A stretch of DNA of 64,000 bases from Lachnospiraceae bacterium (GTDB taxonomy: Bacteria > Bacillota > Clostridia > Lachnospirales > Lachnospiraceae): NCBI GenBank assembly GCA_017387565.1, contig JAFOEY010000032.1, positions 124,001 to 188,000 of the forward strand, written 5' to 3'. Positions 43,684-52,605 of the stretch are shown piece by piece. Under the pieces are notes generated by a model. That model searched no databases, had not been told where the DNA came from, and saw only the letters and a list, made by a program, of their open reading frames with translations. Position 1 is the stretch's first letter. Each line of letters starts with the position of its first letter. The position numbers were made by a program, and so were the translations under genes.

Positions 43684-46600
43684 ATGTTTGACGCAAAGTT
43701 AAGCGTGCCAAAATCTCCCTTATACAGGGAAGAATTTGAGCATGACAACTGCGGTATCGGTGCATGTGTTAACATTAACGGAAAGAAAAGCCGAGAAACA
43801 GTTGAGAACGCATTAAAAATTGTAGAAAACTTAGAGCACAGAGCAGGCAAAGACGCCGAGGGTAAGACCGGAGATGGAGTAGGTATCTTAACACAGATTC
43901 CACACAAATTCTTCACAAAGGTCACGAAAACCCTCGGCATTTTTATTGGTGAGGAAAGAGAATACGGTGTCGGTATGTTCTTTTTCCCGCAGGATGAACT
44001 TCAGAGAAATCAGGCCAAAAAGATGTTTGAAATCATCGTTGAGAAAGAAGGCCTTTCATTTCTTGGCTGGAGAGAGGTTCCGACCAAACCGGAAGTATTA
44101 GGTCACAAGGCAGTAGAATGTATGCCCTGTATTATGCAGGCGTTTATCAAAAAGCCTTCGGAATTGGAAAAAGGTCTGGAGTTTGACCGTAAATTATATA
44201 TTGTCCGCAGGATTTTTGAACAGTCCAACGATGTAACGTATGTGGTTTCCTTGAGCAGTCGTACTATTGTTTATAAAGGTATGTTCTTAGTTGGACAGCT
44301 TCGTACATTCTTCCAGGATTTGCAGGATCCGGATTATTTATCAGCAATTGCATTGGTACATTCCCGTTTCTCAACCAATACCAATCCGAGCTGGGAGAGA
44401 GCGCATCCGAACCGTTTCATCGTACATAACGGAGAAATCAATACGATTAAAGGTAATGCCGATAAAATGCTGGCGCGTGAAGAAAATATGGAATCTGAGC
44501 ATTTGAAAGGGGAATTATACAAAATTCTTCCGGTTATTGATGCGTCCGGTTCCGATTCGGCAATGTTAGATAATACACTGGAATTTTTGGTTATGAGTGG
44601 CATGCCGTTACCGCTTGCTGTCATGATTACAATTCCGGAGCCTTGGTCAAACAACAAGACCATGTCACAGAAAAAGAAAGATTTCTACCAGTATTATGCA
44701 ACGATGATGGAGCCGTGGGATGGACCGGCTTCTATTCTCTTTTCTGACGGTGATATCATGGGTGCGGTACTTGACCGTAACGGCTTAAGACCTTCCCGCT
44801 ATTATATTACCGATGACGGTGAGGTTATTCTTTCTTCCGAAGTCGGTGTGTTACCGATTGATCCGGCTAAGATTGTGAAAAAAGAGAGACTTCACCCCGG
44901 AAAAATGCTTTTGATTGACACTGTCAAAGGTGAAGTGATTGACGATGAAGAGTTAAAAGATGCATATGCCGGAAGACAGCCTTATGGTGAATGGCTCGAT
45001 TCAAATCTGGTTAAATTGAGAGAATTGAAGATTCCGAATGTTCGTGTTCCTGAATTTACCTATGAAGAAAGACAGAGAATGCAGAAGGTATTCGGATATA
45101 CCTATGATGAATTGAAACAGGTTATTCTTCCGATGGCCAAAAACGGAAGTGAAGCGATTGCAGCCATGGGTGTTGATACACCAATTCCGGTTTTGAATAA
45201 AACGTATCATCCGTTATTTGACTATTTTAAACAGTTGTTTGCACAGGTTACCAATCCGCCGATTGATGCTATTCGTGAGGAAGTGGTTACTTCCACTACC
45301 GTATATATCGGAACAGGCGGAAACCTTTTGGAAGAAAAACCGGAAAACTGTGACATCTTAAAAGTGGAAAATCCGATTTTAACCAATACCGATATTTTGA
45401 AAATCAAAAACATGAAAGCAAAGGGCTTTAAGGTAGAGGTTGTGCCGATTACTTATTATAAAAATACGAGTCTGGAAAAGGCAATCAATCGTCTGTATGT
45501 CGAAGTAGACCGTATTTTCCGCGAGGGTGTCAATATTATTATTTTGTCCGACCGTGGTGTGGATGAAAATCATGTGGCAATTCCTTCTCTACTGGCGGTA
45601 TCTGCATTACAGCAGCATCTGGTTCAGACCAAGAAACGTACATCGGTTTCTGTTATTTTAGAAACAGCAGAACCCAGAAATGTACATCATTTTGCAACCC
45701 TGTTAGGTTTTGGTGCAACTGCAATCAACCCCTATCTGGCACAGGAATCTATCAAAGAGTTGATTGATAATCATATGTTAGATAAAGATTATTATGCGGC
45801 AGTGGATGATTACAACCATGCTATTATCAGTGGTATCGTTAAAATTGCTTCGAAAATGGGTATTTCGACCATTCAGTCTTATCAGGGTTCCAAGATTTTT
45901 GAAGCAATCGGTCTGGATTATGCGTTGGTGGATAAATACTTTGCCGGTACGGTTTGCCGGGTAGGCGGTATCAGCATTGCGGATATTGAGAAAGAAGTAA
46001 ATGACCTTCATTCTCTTGCGTTTGATCCGTTAGGACTGGAAAGTGATCTTACGCTGGATAGTCCCGGACATCACAAAGCACGCAGTGGTGGTGATGAACA
46101 TTTATACAATCCGCAGACGATTCATTTGTTGCAGGAATCAACACGCCGTGGTGATTATGACTTATTCAAGCAGTATACGGCGTGTGTCAATGATGAGAAC
46201 AGTCCCAAGACCTTACGCGGTCTGATGGATTTCAATTATCCTGCAAAAGGTATACCGATTGAACAGGTTGAAAGTGTTGATTCTATTGTAAAGAGATTTA
46301 AGACCGGTGCCATGTCCTATGGTTCCATCAGTAAGGAAGCACATGAGTGTCTGGCAATTGCCATGAACAATCTGGGCGGCAAATCCAATACCGGTGAAGG
46401 TGGCGAGGATTTGGAAAGACTTTCCATTGGACCGGACGGATTAAATAAATGCTCTGCTATCAAACAGGTTGCATCCGGACGATTTGGTGTCACCAGTAAA
46501 TACCTGACAAGTGCACAGGAAATTCAGATCAAAATGGCACAGGGTGCAAAGCCCGGCGAAGGTGGTCATCTTCCGGGTGGAAAGGTTTATCCATGGATTG

Positions 46601-48231
46601 CCAAAACGAGACATTCAACACCCGGTGTTGGTCTGATTTCACCGCCGCCTCATCATGATATTTATTCTATCGAAGATTTGGCGCAGTTAATTTATGATTT
46701 GAAAAATGCTAATAAAGATGCCAGAATTTCCGTAAAACTGGTTTCTGAAGCAGGTGTCGGAACCGTTGCAGCCGGTGTTGCAAAAGCCGGAGCACAGGTT
46801 ATTCTGGTATCCGGATATGATGGAGGTACCGGTGCGGCACCCAGAAATTCCATTCACAATGCGGGACTTCCGTGGGAGCTTGGTCTTGCGGAAACACACC
46901 AGACCCTGATCCAGAATGGTTTGAGAAATAAAGTTCGTATCGAGACAGACGGAAAACTTATGAGCGGACGTGATGTTGTGATTGCGGCTTTGCTTGGTGC
47001 GGAAGAATATGGTTTTGCAACGGCTCCTCTTGTAACCATGGGTTGCGTCATGATGCGTGTATGTAATCTGGATACCTGTCCGGTGGGCGTGGCAACGCAA
47101 AATCCTGAGCTTCGCAAACGTTTCCGTGGAAAACCGGAATATGTAGAAAACTTCATGCGTTTTATCGCACAGGAGATGCGTGAAATTATGGCAGATCTTG
47201 GTGTGAAGACGATTGACGAGCTGGTTGGACATACCGAGTTTTTGAAGGTAAGAGATAATCTGGATGAGCGCTATGCAAAAGTGGATCTTTCCAATATTTT
47301 AAATAATCCGTATGTTGGAAGTAAAGAAAAAGTAATCTTTGATCCCAAACAGGTTTATGACTTCGGACTGGAAAAAACACAGGATGAAAAGGTTTTGTTA
47401 AAACAGCTTTCAAAAGCATTGGAAACCGGTGCGAAGAGAAGTATTGAAGTGGATGTTACCAACACAGATCGTTCTTTTGGTACGATTTTAGGTTCTGAAA
47501 TCACAAAGAGATTTTACAATACCTTACCCGAGGATACATATCGTGTGTTATGTAACGGCGCCGGCGGTCAGAGCTTTGGAGCATTTATTCCAAAGGGACT
47601 GACTTTAGAGCTTGTCGGTGATTCCAATGACTACTTTGGCAAAGGCTTATCCGGCGGAAAGCTGATTGTTTACCCGCCGAAGGGATCTACCTTTAAACAG
47701 GATGAAAACATTATTATCGGAAATGTGGCTCTCTACGGTGCAACAAGCGGAAAGGCCTTTATCAATGGTGTTGCGGGAGAACGTTTCTGTGTCAGAAATT
47801 CCGGTGCCATTGCGGTAGTCGAAGGCTGCGGCGACCACGGATGCGAATATATGACGGGAGGCCGTGCGGTCATCTTAGGAAGCATCGGTAAGAACTTTGC
47901 AGCCGGTATGAGCGGTGGTATTGCCTACGTCTTGGATGAAAACAATGATTTGTATACAAAGACCAATAAAGACATGGTTTCTTCTTATGAAATTACTTCC
48001 AAATATGATGTTTTGGAATTAAAGGAACTGATTAAAGAGCATGTGGCATACACCAATTCCGAAAAAGGTAAGCTGATTTTGGATAATTTCGGAGAATATC
48101 TGCCCAAATTTAAAAAGATTATTCCTCACGACTACGAAGAAATGCAGAAGGCCATTGTTCAGATGGAAGAAAAAGGTCTGAGTGCAGAGCAGGCACAGAT
48201 TGAAGCATTCTATGCCAACAAGAATAAATAG
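43684..48231 (+). CDS. gltB: Glutamate synthase (NADPH), large subunit
   Basis: 1515 residues. The first 22 residues are a propeptide removed before Cys23 (HDNCGIGACV), the N-terminal nucleophile of the glutaminase domain. The central linker domain, the FMN-binding synthase domain (PGEGGHLPGGKVYPWIA, SGYDGGTGAAPRNSI) and the C-terminal GXGXG barrel (SFGAFIPKGLTLEL to GCEYMTGGRAVILG) follow. The 3Fe-4S cluster cysteines are Cys1121, Cys1127 and Cys1132 (CVMMRVCNLDTC). It makes two glutamates from glutamine and 2-oxoglutarate. RBS AAGGAAGGAG; gltD begins 11 bases after the stop. Confidence 0.98.
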   Translation: MFDAKLSVPKSPLYREEFEHDNCGIGACVNINGKKSRETVENALKIVENLEHRAGKDAEGKTGDGVGILTQIPHKFFTKVTKTLGIFIGEEREYGVGMFFFPQDELQRNQAKKMFEIIVEKEGLSFLGWREVPTKPEVLGHKAVECMPCIMQAFIKKPSELEKGLEFDRKLYIVRRIFEQSNDVTYVVSLSSRTIVYKGMFLVGQLRTFFQDLQDPDYLSAIALVHSRFSTNTNPSWERAHPNRFIVHNGEINTIKGNADKMLAREENMESEHLKGELYKILPVIDASGSDSAMLDNTLEFLVMSGMPLPLAVMITIPEPWSNNKTMSQKKKDFYQYYATMMEPWDGPASILFSDGDIMGAVLDRNGLRPSRYYITDDGEVILSSEVGVLPIDPAKIVKKERLHPGKMLLIDTVKGEVIDDEELKDAYAGRQPYGEWLDSNLVKLRELKIPNVRVPEFTYEERQRMQKVFGYTYDELKQVILPMAKNGSEAIAAMGVDTPIPVLNKTYHPLFDYFKQLFAQVTNPPIDAIREEVVTSTTVYIGTGGNLLEEKPENCDILKVENPILTNTDILKIKNMKAKGFKVEVVPITYYKNTSLEKAINRLYVEVDRIFREGVNIIILSDRGVDENHVAIPSLLAVSALQQHLVQTKKRTSVSVILETAEPRNVHHFATLLGFGATAINPYLAQESIKELIDNHMLDKDYYAAVDDYNHAIISGIVKIASKMGISTIQSYQGSKIFEAIGLDYALVDKYFAGTVCRVGGISIADIEKEVNDLHSLAFDPLGLESDLTLDSPGHHKARSGGDEHLYNPQTIHLLQESTRRGDYDLFKQYTACVNDENSPKTLRGLMDFNYPAKGIPIEQVESVDSIVKRFKTGAMSYGSISKEAHECLAIAMNNLGGKSNTGEGGEDLERLSIGPDGLNKCSAIKQVASGRFGVTSKYLTSAQEIQIKMAQGAKPGEGGHLPGGKVYPWIAKTRHSTPGVGLISPPPHHDIYSIEDLAQLIYDLKNANKDARISVKLVSEAGVGTVAAGVAKAGAQVILVSGYDGGTGAAPRNSIHNAGLPWELGLAETHQTLIQNGLRNKVRIETDGKLMSGRDVVIAALLGAEEYGFATAPLVTMGCVMMRVCNLDTCPVGVATQNPELRKRFRGKPEYVENFMRFIAQEMREIMADLGVKTIDELVGHTEFLKVRDNLDERYAKVDLSNILNNPYVGSKEKVIFDPKQVYDFGLEKTQDEKVLLKQLSKALETGAKRSIEVDVTNTDRSFGTILGSEITKRFYNTLPEDTYRVLCNGAGGQSFGAFIPKGLTLELVGDSNDYFGKGLSGGKLIVYPPKGSTFKQDENIIIGNVALYGATSGKAFINGVAGERFCVRNSGAIAVVEGCGDHGCEYMTGGRAVILGSIGKNFAAGMSGGIAYVLDENNDLYTKTNKDMVSSYEITSKYDVLELKELIKEHVAYTNSEKGKLILDNFGEYLPKFKKIIPHDYEEMQKAIVQMEEKGLSAEQAQIEAFYANKNK

Positions 48232-48242
48232 GAGGTGCAAAA

Positions 48243-49736
48243 ATGGGAAAACCTACAGGATTTTTAGATTATGAACGTGTGAATGCAAAAGCAGAAGCAC
48301 CGAAAAGCAGAATAAAACATTTTAATGAGTTCCATGAGTATCTCCCGGAAGAAAAACAGAGATTACAGGGCGCACGTTGTATGGAGTGCGGCGTGCCCTT
48401 CTGTCAGGCAGGAGCCATGCTTATGGGAATGGCAAGCGGTTGTCCGTTGCACAATCTGGTTCCCGAATGGAATGATCTGGTATACAACGGAAACTGGGAA
48501 CAGGCATTTAAGCGTTTGAAAAAAACAAATAACTTTCCGGAGTTTACTTCCCGTGTATGCCCCGCATTATGCGAAAATGCATGTACTTGCGGATTATATG
48601 ATGAACCGGTTGCATCAAAAGCAAATGAGCATGCGATTATAGAACATGCCTATGCCAATGGATATGCAGCTGCGAAACCGCCGAAAGTGCGGACCGGTAA
48701 AAAGATTGCAGTCATCGGAAGCGGCCCTTCGGGACTTGCCTGTGCCGACCAGCTCAATAAAAGAGGACATTCGGTAACTGTATACGAGCGCAATGACCGT
48801 ATTGGCGGCCTGCTTATGTATGGTATTCCGAATATGAAGTTGGAAAAACATATTATTGACCGTAAAATCAATATCATGAAAGAAGAAGGCATTGAATTTG
48901 TGACAAATGCCAATATCGGTCAGGATATCAAAGCGTCCAAAATTCTGGCACAGTATGACAAAGTCGTGTTGTGTTGTGGTGCTTCCAATCCGAGAGATAT
49001 CAATGTGCCCGGAAGAGATGCAAAAGGAATTTATTTTGCGGTAGACTTCCTTACCAGAAACACAAAGTCGTTGTTGGACTCTGACTTCAAAGATAAAAAA
49101 TACATTGATACAAAAGACAAAAATGTCATTATTATCGGTGGTGGTGATACCGGAAATGACTGCGTGGGAACCAGTATCAGACATGGCGCCAAATCCGTTA
49201 CGCAGATTGAGATGATGCCAAAAGCACCCGACTGCAGAGCAGAGAATAATCCCTGGCCCGAATGGCCGAAAATCTGCAAGACCGATTATGGTCAGGAAGA
49301 AGCCATTGCCGTTTACGGACATGATCCCCGTATCTATGAGACAACCGTAAAAGAGTTCATCAAAGACAAGAACGGCAATTTAAAAGCAGTAAAGCTTGTA
49401 AAACTGCAGTTTGTCAAAGATGAAGCAACCGGAAGAAATAAAATGGTTGAAGTTGAAGGCAGTGAAACGGTTATGGATGCCGATATTGTTTTGATTGCAG
49501 CCGGCTTTTTGGGAAGTCAGAAGTATCTGACGGATGCCTTTAAAGTGGAAGTAAACGAAAGAACAAACATCAAAACCGAGCCCGGAAAATATCAGACCAG
49601 CGTTCCAAATGTGTTTGCGGCAGGAGACGTACACAGAGGACAGTCCCTGGTGGTATGGGCAATCCGCGAAGGACGGGAAGCGGCAAAGGCCGTTGATGAA
49701 AGCCTGATGGGTTACTCCAACCTGAATGTTCAGTAG
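48243..49736 (+). CDS. gltD: Glutamate synthase, small subunit
   Basis: 497 residues. The N-terminal region carries the cysteines of two 4Fe-4S clusters (CMECGVPFCQAG, CPLHN, CPALCENACTCGL). A Rossmann FAD site (IAVIGSGPSGLACADQL) and an NADPH site (VIIIGGGDTGNDC) follow, then the closing FAD motif (VPNVFAAGDVHRGQSLVVWAI). It passes electrons from NADPH to GltB. RBS TAGGAGGTG. The operon ends at the hairpin 49750-49776. Confidence 0.98.
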   Translation: MGKPTGFLDYERVNAKAEAPKSRIKHFNEFHEYLPEEKQRLQGARCMECGVPFCQAGAMLMGMASGCPLHNLVPEWNDLVYNGNWEQAFKRLKKTNNFPEFTSRVCPALCENACTCGLYDEPVASKANEHAIIEHAYANGYAAAKPPKVRTGKKIAVIGSGPSGLACADQLNKRGHSVTVYERNDRIGGLLMYGIPNMKLEKHIIDRKINIMKEEGIEFVTNANIGQDIKASKILAQYDKVVLCCGASNPRDINVPGRDAKGIYFAVDFLTRNTKSLLDSDFKDKKYIDTKDKNVIIIGGGDTGNDCVGTSIRHGAKSVTQIEMMPKAPDCRAENNPWPEWPKICKTDYGQEEAIAVYGHDPRIYETTVKEFIKDKNGNLKAVKLVKLQFVKDEATGRNKMVEVEGSETVMDADIVLIAAGFLGSQKYLTDAFKVEVNERTNIKTEPGKYQTSVPNVFAAGDVHRGQSLVVWAIREGREAAKAVDESLMGYSNLNVQ

Positions 49737-49749
49737 CTAATTTTGTTAT

Positions 49750-49776
49750 ATGAATACGTTTTTGAAAACGTATTCA
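49750..49776 (+). terminator. Hairpin after gltD
   Basis: TGAATACGTTTT pairs with AAAACGTATTCA around TG, followed by a weak TTTAT tract. It is the likely end of the gltBD transcript. Confidence 0.7.
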
Positions 49777-49823
49777 TTTATAAACGATTGTTAATCTGAC
49801 GATTATTCATTTAATGATTAATA

Positions 49824-50048
49824 TCATTGATCATTATTGACATTTTTCATATGATATTCTTTTTGCAGCGCTGTTTTATAATCATTATTGGACAGCGCTG
49901 CTTTTATATCGGATAAACGTCCGTCTTTGCGAAGCTTATCGGCAAGCTCACGCATCTGTTCTCTGTCGGTCTGGGAACAGAGATTTGCTTCTTCCATACC
50001 ACGTTCTAATGCGGTATTCTGTATGTTTAATGCAATATATTGATCCAT
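49824..50048 (-). CDS. Small uncharacterised protein (possible gene remnant)
   Basis: 74 residues on the minus strand: MDQYIALNIQNTALERGMEEANLCSQ and so on, charged and helical, without membrane segments or known domain. GAAGAG sits right against the ATG, and a better AAAGGAGG is about 17 bases further up, so translation is uncertain. It could be a real small protein or the remains of a longer gene. It lies between gltD and a family A element. Confidence 0.45.
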   Translation of the reverse strand: MDQYIALNIQNTALERGMEEANLCSQTDREQMRELADKLRKDGRLSDIKAALSNNDYKTALQKEYHMKNVNNDQ

Positions 50049-50117
50049 CCTCTTCGGTTATTAAAACCTCCTTTAATATTTTTTGGAAGCGCTTGTTTTA
50101 TGCTGTTTGTAATGCTT

Positions 50118-50340
50118 TGTGTTCCTGTTGTATATCTTTGTCGCTGGCTTTTACAAGGTTTCGTTCCTTTCTTAGCACCATAAGTGAACAAAAATGATGA
50201 CCGGTTTCAACTGTTTGAAGACGAAGTCTGAGTTTTGAAACCGGTTATTTAAAATATTTTGTGAGCAAGGTGCTTAGAAAGCCTAGAAAACGAAGTGCGA
50301 GGCGACAAAGATATTTATGAACGTAAATCCGAAAAGGGAA
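50118..50340. repeat. Family A element, copy 7 (inverted relative to copies 4 and 6)
   Basis: Left TTTGTGTTCCTGTTGTATATC and TTTCTTAGCACCATAAG face right GGTGCTTAGAAAG and GACAAAGATATT, with end AAATCCGAAAAGGGA. The central hairpin is GACCGGTTTCAACTG / AGTTTTGAAACCGGT. The compensated AGCACC/GGTGCT replaces the AGCGGC/GCCGCT of other copies. It fills most of the gap between the 74-residue gene and the amidase gene. Confidence 0.85.
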
Positions 50341-50473
50341 TTTTTAATTATACGGCGGAAAGAAATTGATGAAACAGATGTTGCTGTAATAGAAATCTTT
50401 TGATACGCTTAAAATAAGAAAGGCGCAAATGGACTTTCAACAAATGATATAAAATCTGACTGCAGGAGAGAAA

Positions 50474-51817
50474 ATGGGACTCGGAGTAGTGAAACGAATA
50501 ATGAAGCGAATAATGAAATATGGGCTTATGCCGTTTCTTATTTTAATGGTAATGCTATGTTTTCCAATCACGCTGAATGCAACGGAAATCACAGAGAAAA
50601 GTGTTTCTGAAAATGCCATTGTTGTTGTCATTGATCCGGGACACGGCGGAAAAAATGCAGGAGCGATTTATGGCGGTTATATTGAAAAGACCCTGACGCT
50701 CAATACTGCAAAGGCCGTGAAAGAAGAACTGGAAAAGTATGATGGCATAAAGGTGTATCTGACTCGGGATAGTGATGTGGATATGGAACTGGGAGAACGG
50801 GCTGCGTTTGCAAAAGAAGTAGATGCGGATCTTTTATTAAGTCTGCATTATAATATGTCGGAACTCCACAAACTGTTTGGAACAGAGTGTTGGATTTCAG
50901 CATTCGGAAGATGTTATGCAGTCGGAAAGGATTTTTCAACGATTGAGTTGGAAATACTGACAAAAGAAGGGCTATATGATCGCGGCATTAAGACGAGATT
51001 GAATTCCAGAGGAACGGATTATTATGGTATTATTCGTTCAAGTACAGAAAATGATATTCCGGCGGTGATTATCGAGCATTGCCATCTGGATCAGGAAAAT
51101 GATAAGCCCTATATGGATCATAATGTCTGGCCACAGAAATACGGCGTTCTGGATGCGACGGCCGTGGCCAGATATTTTGGATTAAAGTCGGAACAATTGG
51201 GGGTAGATTATAGCAATGAAGTTCATGAAGCAACCGCGGTTCCGGACGGTAAAGTGTCTCCGGATGATACTCCACCGGAATGGTGTGAGGCAGAAGTGAC
51301 AGAGGTTGATGAAGAAACCGGAATGATTCGGGGGAAATTGTCTGCTTATGATCCGGATAGTAGAATTCTATATTATACCGTTAGTTTTGATGGTGGTAAA
51401 ACGTTTGGAGAATACTATAGATATGAACCCGACGAAAATGGAGATGTCTATTTTGAAGTTCAGGCTCCGGATAAGAAAAGAACCCGCCTGATTGTTGCTG
51501 CGCTAAATATATATGGTGGTTTGTCTCAAACTGAACTTTTGTATGAAGGATGGTTGAATTACCTTCCGGATGAAGAAGCTGTGGAGGAAACGATTGTTAT
51601 AACAAGGCAGCCGACCGGTCTGGATGAAGCAAGCAAAAAGTTGGATGAGACTGATGTGATGAATGAAGATGCAGGGGCATCAAAAAGGGTGCAGTCTGTG
51701 TTTGGTTTTGTGTTATGGGTGCTGTTTTTTGGATTTTCAATTTTGTCAATTGGAGTGGCGTGGAAATATTTTATCGACAAAAAATGGCGTAAAAACAAAG
51801 AAAATGATAAAAATTAA
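50474..51817 (+). CDS. N-acetylmuramoyl-L-alanine amidase (Amidase_3), membrane anchored
   Basis: 447 residues. A signal/anchor helix (GLMPFLILMVMLCFPITLNA) leads to a zinc amidase domain with all ligands: DPGHGG, the Glu of GGYIEKTLTLN, the His of LSLHYN, and the catalytic Glu of VIIEHCHL. A beta-sandwich-like domain follows at about 265-365, and a C-terminal helix (VFGFVLWVLFFGFSILSIGVAW) anchors the end in the membrane. It cleaves the bond between muramic acid and the stem peptide. Having anchors at both ends is uncommon and would hold the enzyme close to the membrane. RBS CAGGAGAG. Confidence 0.92.
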   Translation: MGLGVVKRIMKRIMKYGLMPFLILMVMLCFPITLNATEITEKSVSENAIVVVIDPGHGGKNAGAIYGGYIEKTLTLNTAKAVKEELEKYDGIKVYLTRDSDVDMELGERAAFAKEVDADLLLSLHYNMSELHKLFGTECWISAFGRCYAVGKDFSTIELEILTKEGLYDRGIKTRLNSRGTDYYGIIRSSTENDIPAVIIEHCHLDQENDKPYMDHNVWPQKYGVLDATAVARYFGLKSEQLGVDYSNEVHEATAVPDGKVSPDDTPPEWCEAEVTEVDEETGMIRGKLSAYDPDSRILYYTVSFDGGKTFGEYYRYEPDENGDVYFEVQAPDKKRTRLIVAALNIYGGLSQTELLYEGWLNYLPDEEAVEETIVITRQPTGLDEASKKLDETDVMNEDAGASKRVQSVFGFVLWVLFFGFSILSIGVAWKYFIDKKWRKNKENDKN

Positions 51818-51890
51818 AAATAAATTTAATAAAACAAAAAGAAATGCTTTGATGCGTCATAGTGCAAAAGGATTGCACGGAAAAAAGTGC

Positions 51891-51918
51891 TTTACATTAT
51901 TCCTTATTTCGCTATAAT
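51891..51918 (+). promoter_or_regulatory. Promoter of the HPr-like gene with structured leader
   Basis: TTTACA (51891-51896), 16 bases, TATAAT (51913-51918). The leader of about 115 bases has an inverted repeat GTGCAA / TTGCAC (51932-51937 and 51972-51977) and a small ATATGC-GGTTT-GCATAT hairpin (about 51981-51999). The same GTGCAA/TTGCAC pair also occurs directly upstream of the promoter (51863-51879). Confidence 0.65.
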
Positions 51919-52039
51919 TCTTTCATAAAGGGTGCAATGTAGTGGGAATTGACAGCTGGAAACAATGAACCTTGCACAAAGTATATGCGGTTTGCATATG
52001 ATAAAGTGCGTGGAAAGTTAATGAAAGGTGGCTTTTATC

Positions 52040-52270
52040 ATGATGGTAGTACGTAAGATTTCATTAGGACCCGTTGAAGCAAGAGAATTGGTTAAGGTTG
52101 CATCAAAATGCGATTTTGATATCGATATCTCTTACAATCGTTACACAGTAGATGCAAAGTCTATTCTAGGTGTACTTGCTCTTGATTTTTCCCAGGTTCT
52201 GACTATTTCATATAATGGAACCGATGAAAAATTAGAAGCATTTCTTTCCAATTATGCGATTGCCAGTTAA
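52040..52270 (+). CDS. HPr-fold protein lacking the active histidine
   Basis: 76 residues aligning along the HPr phosphocarrier: VRKISLGPVEARELVKVASKCDFDIDISY, then VDAKSILGVLALDFSQVLTIS. The canonical GIHARPA segment is replaced by GPVEARE and the protein has no histidine at all, so it cannot carry phosphate from enzyme I at His15. The Ser46 context (AKSILGV) is kept, so phosphorylation by HPr kinase is possible, as in Bacillus Crh. A regulatory rather than transport role is likely (inference). ATG 52040 follows AAAGGTGG; the gene has its own promoter and terminator. Confidence 0.85.
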   Translation: MMVVRKISLGPVEARELVKVASKCDFDIDISYNRYTVDAKSILGVLALDFSQVLTISYNGTDEKLEAFLSNYAIAS

Positions 52271-52605
52271 AGAGTGATATGCCGGTTGGCAGTTGTGATT
52301 TTGGATGAAAGATGCATTAAATCAGAAAGAATGTAAAAGTAATTGAATATTTTAGCGGAAATGGCGGGAATAACAGATTCCCGCCATTTTCTTTGCGTTA
52401 TGGTAACACGAGGTTAAGGCAATTACACATGCATAATTTTATTTGACGTACATGAAACAGATGATAGAGCTCTCGTAGTGTGTCTTATTGCTTACAATGG
52501 ATTGTTGGTTGTGCTAAAGCCAGGTAAGTGGTACACTTCATATATGGGCAAACAATTGTTCTGATTTGTGGTATTTAACAGTTAGATTTGAAAGGACCAA
52601 TCGTT
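52271..52605 (+). other. 335-base gap between the HPr-like and helicase genes
   Basis: Apart from the terminator at 52360-52394 I see no gene or repeat. A TTGACG at about 52443 could be a -35 box for the helicase gene, but no good -10 lies at the right distance. Confidence 0.4.
52360..52394 (+). terminator. Intrinsic terminator after the HPr-like gene
   Basis: AATGGCGGGAAT pairs with ATTCCCGCCATT around AACAG, followed by TTCTTT. Confidence 0.9.

Noticed and set aside
46687..47232. Minus-strand frame of 181 codons inside gltB
   Set aside because: It lies wholly in the conserved FMN domain of gltB and lacks a ribosome site or recognisable domain.
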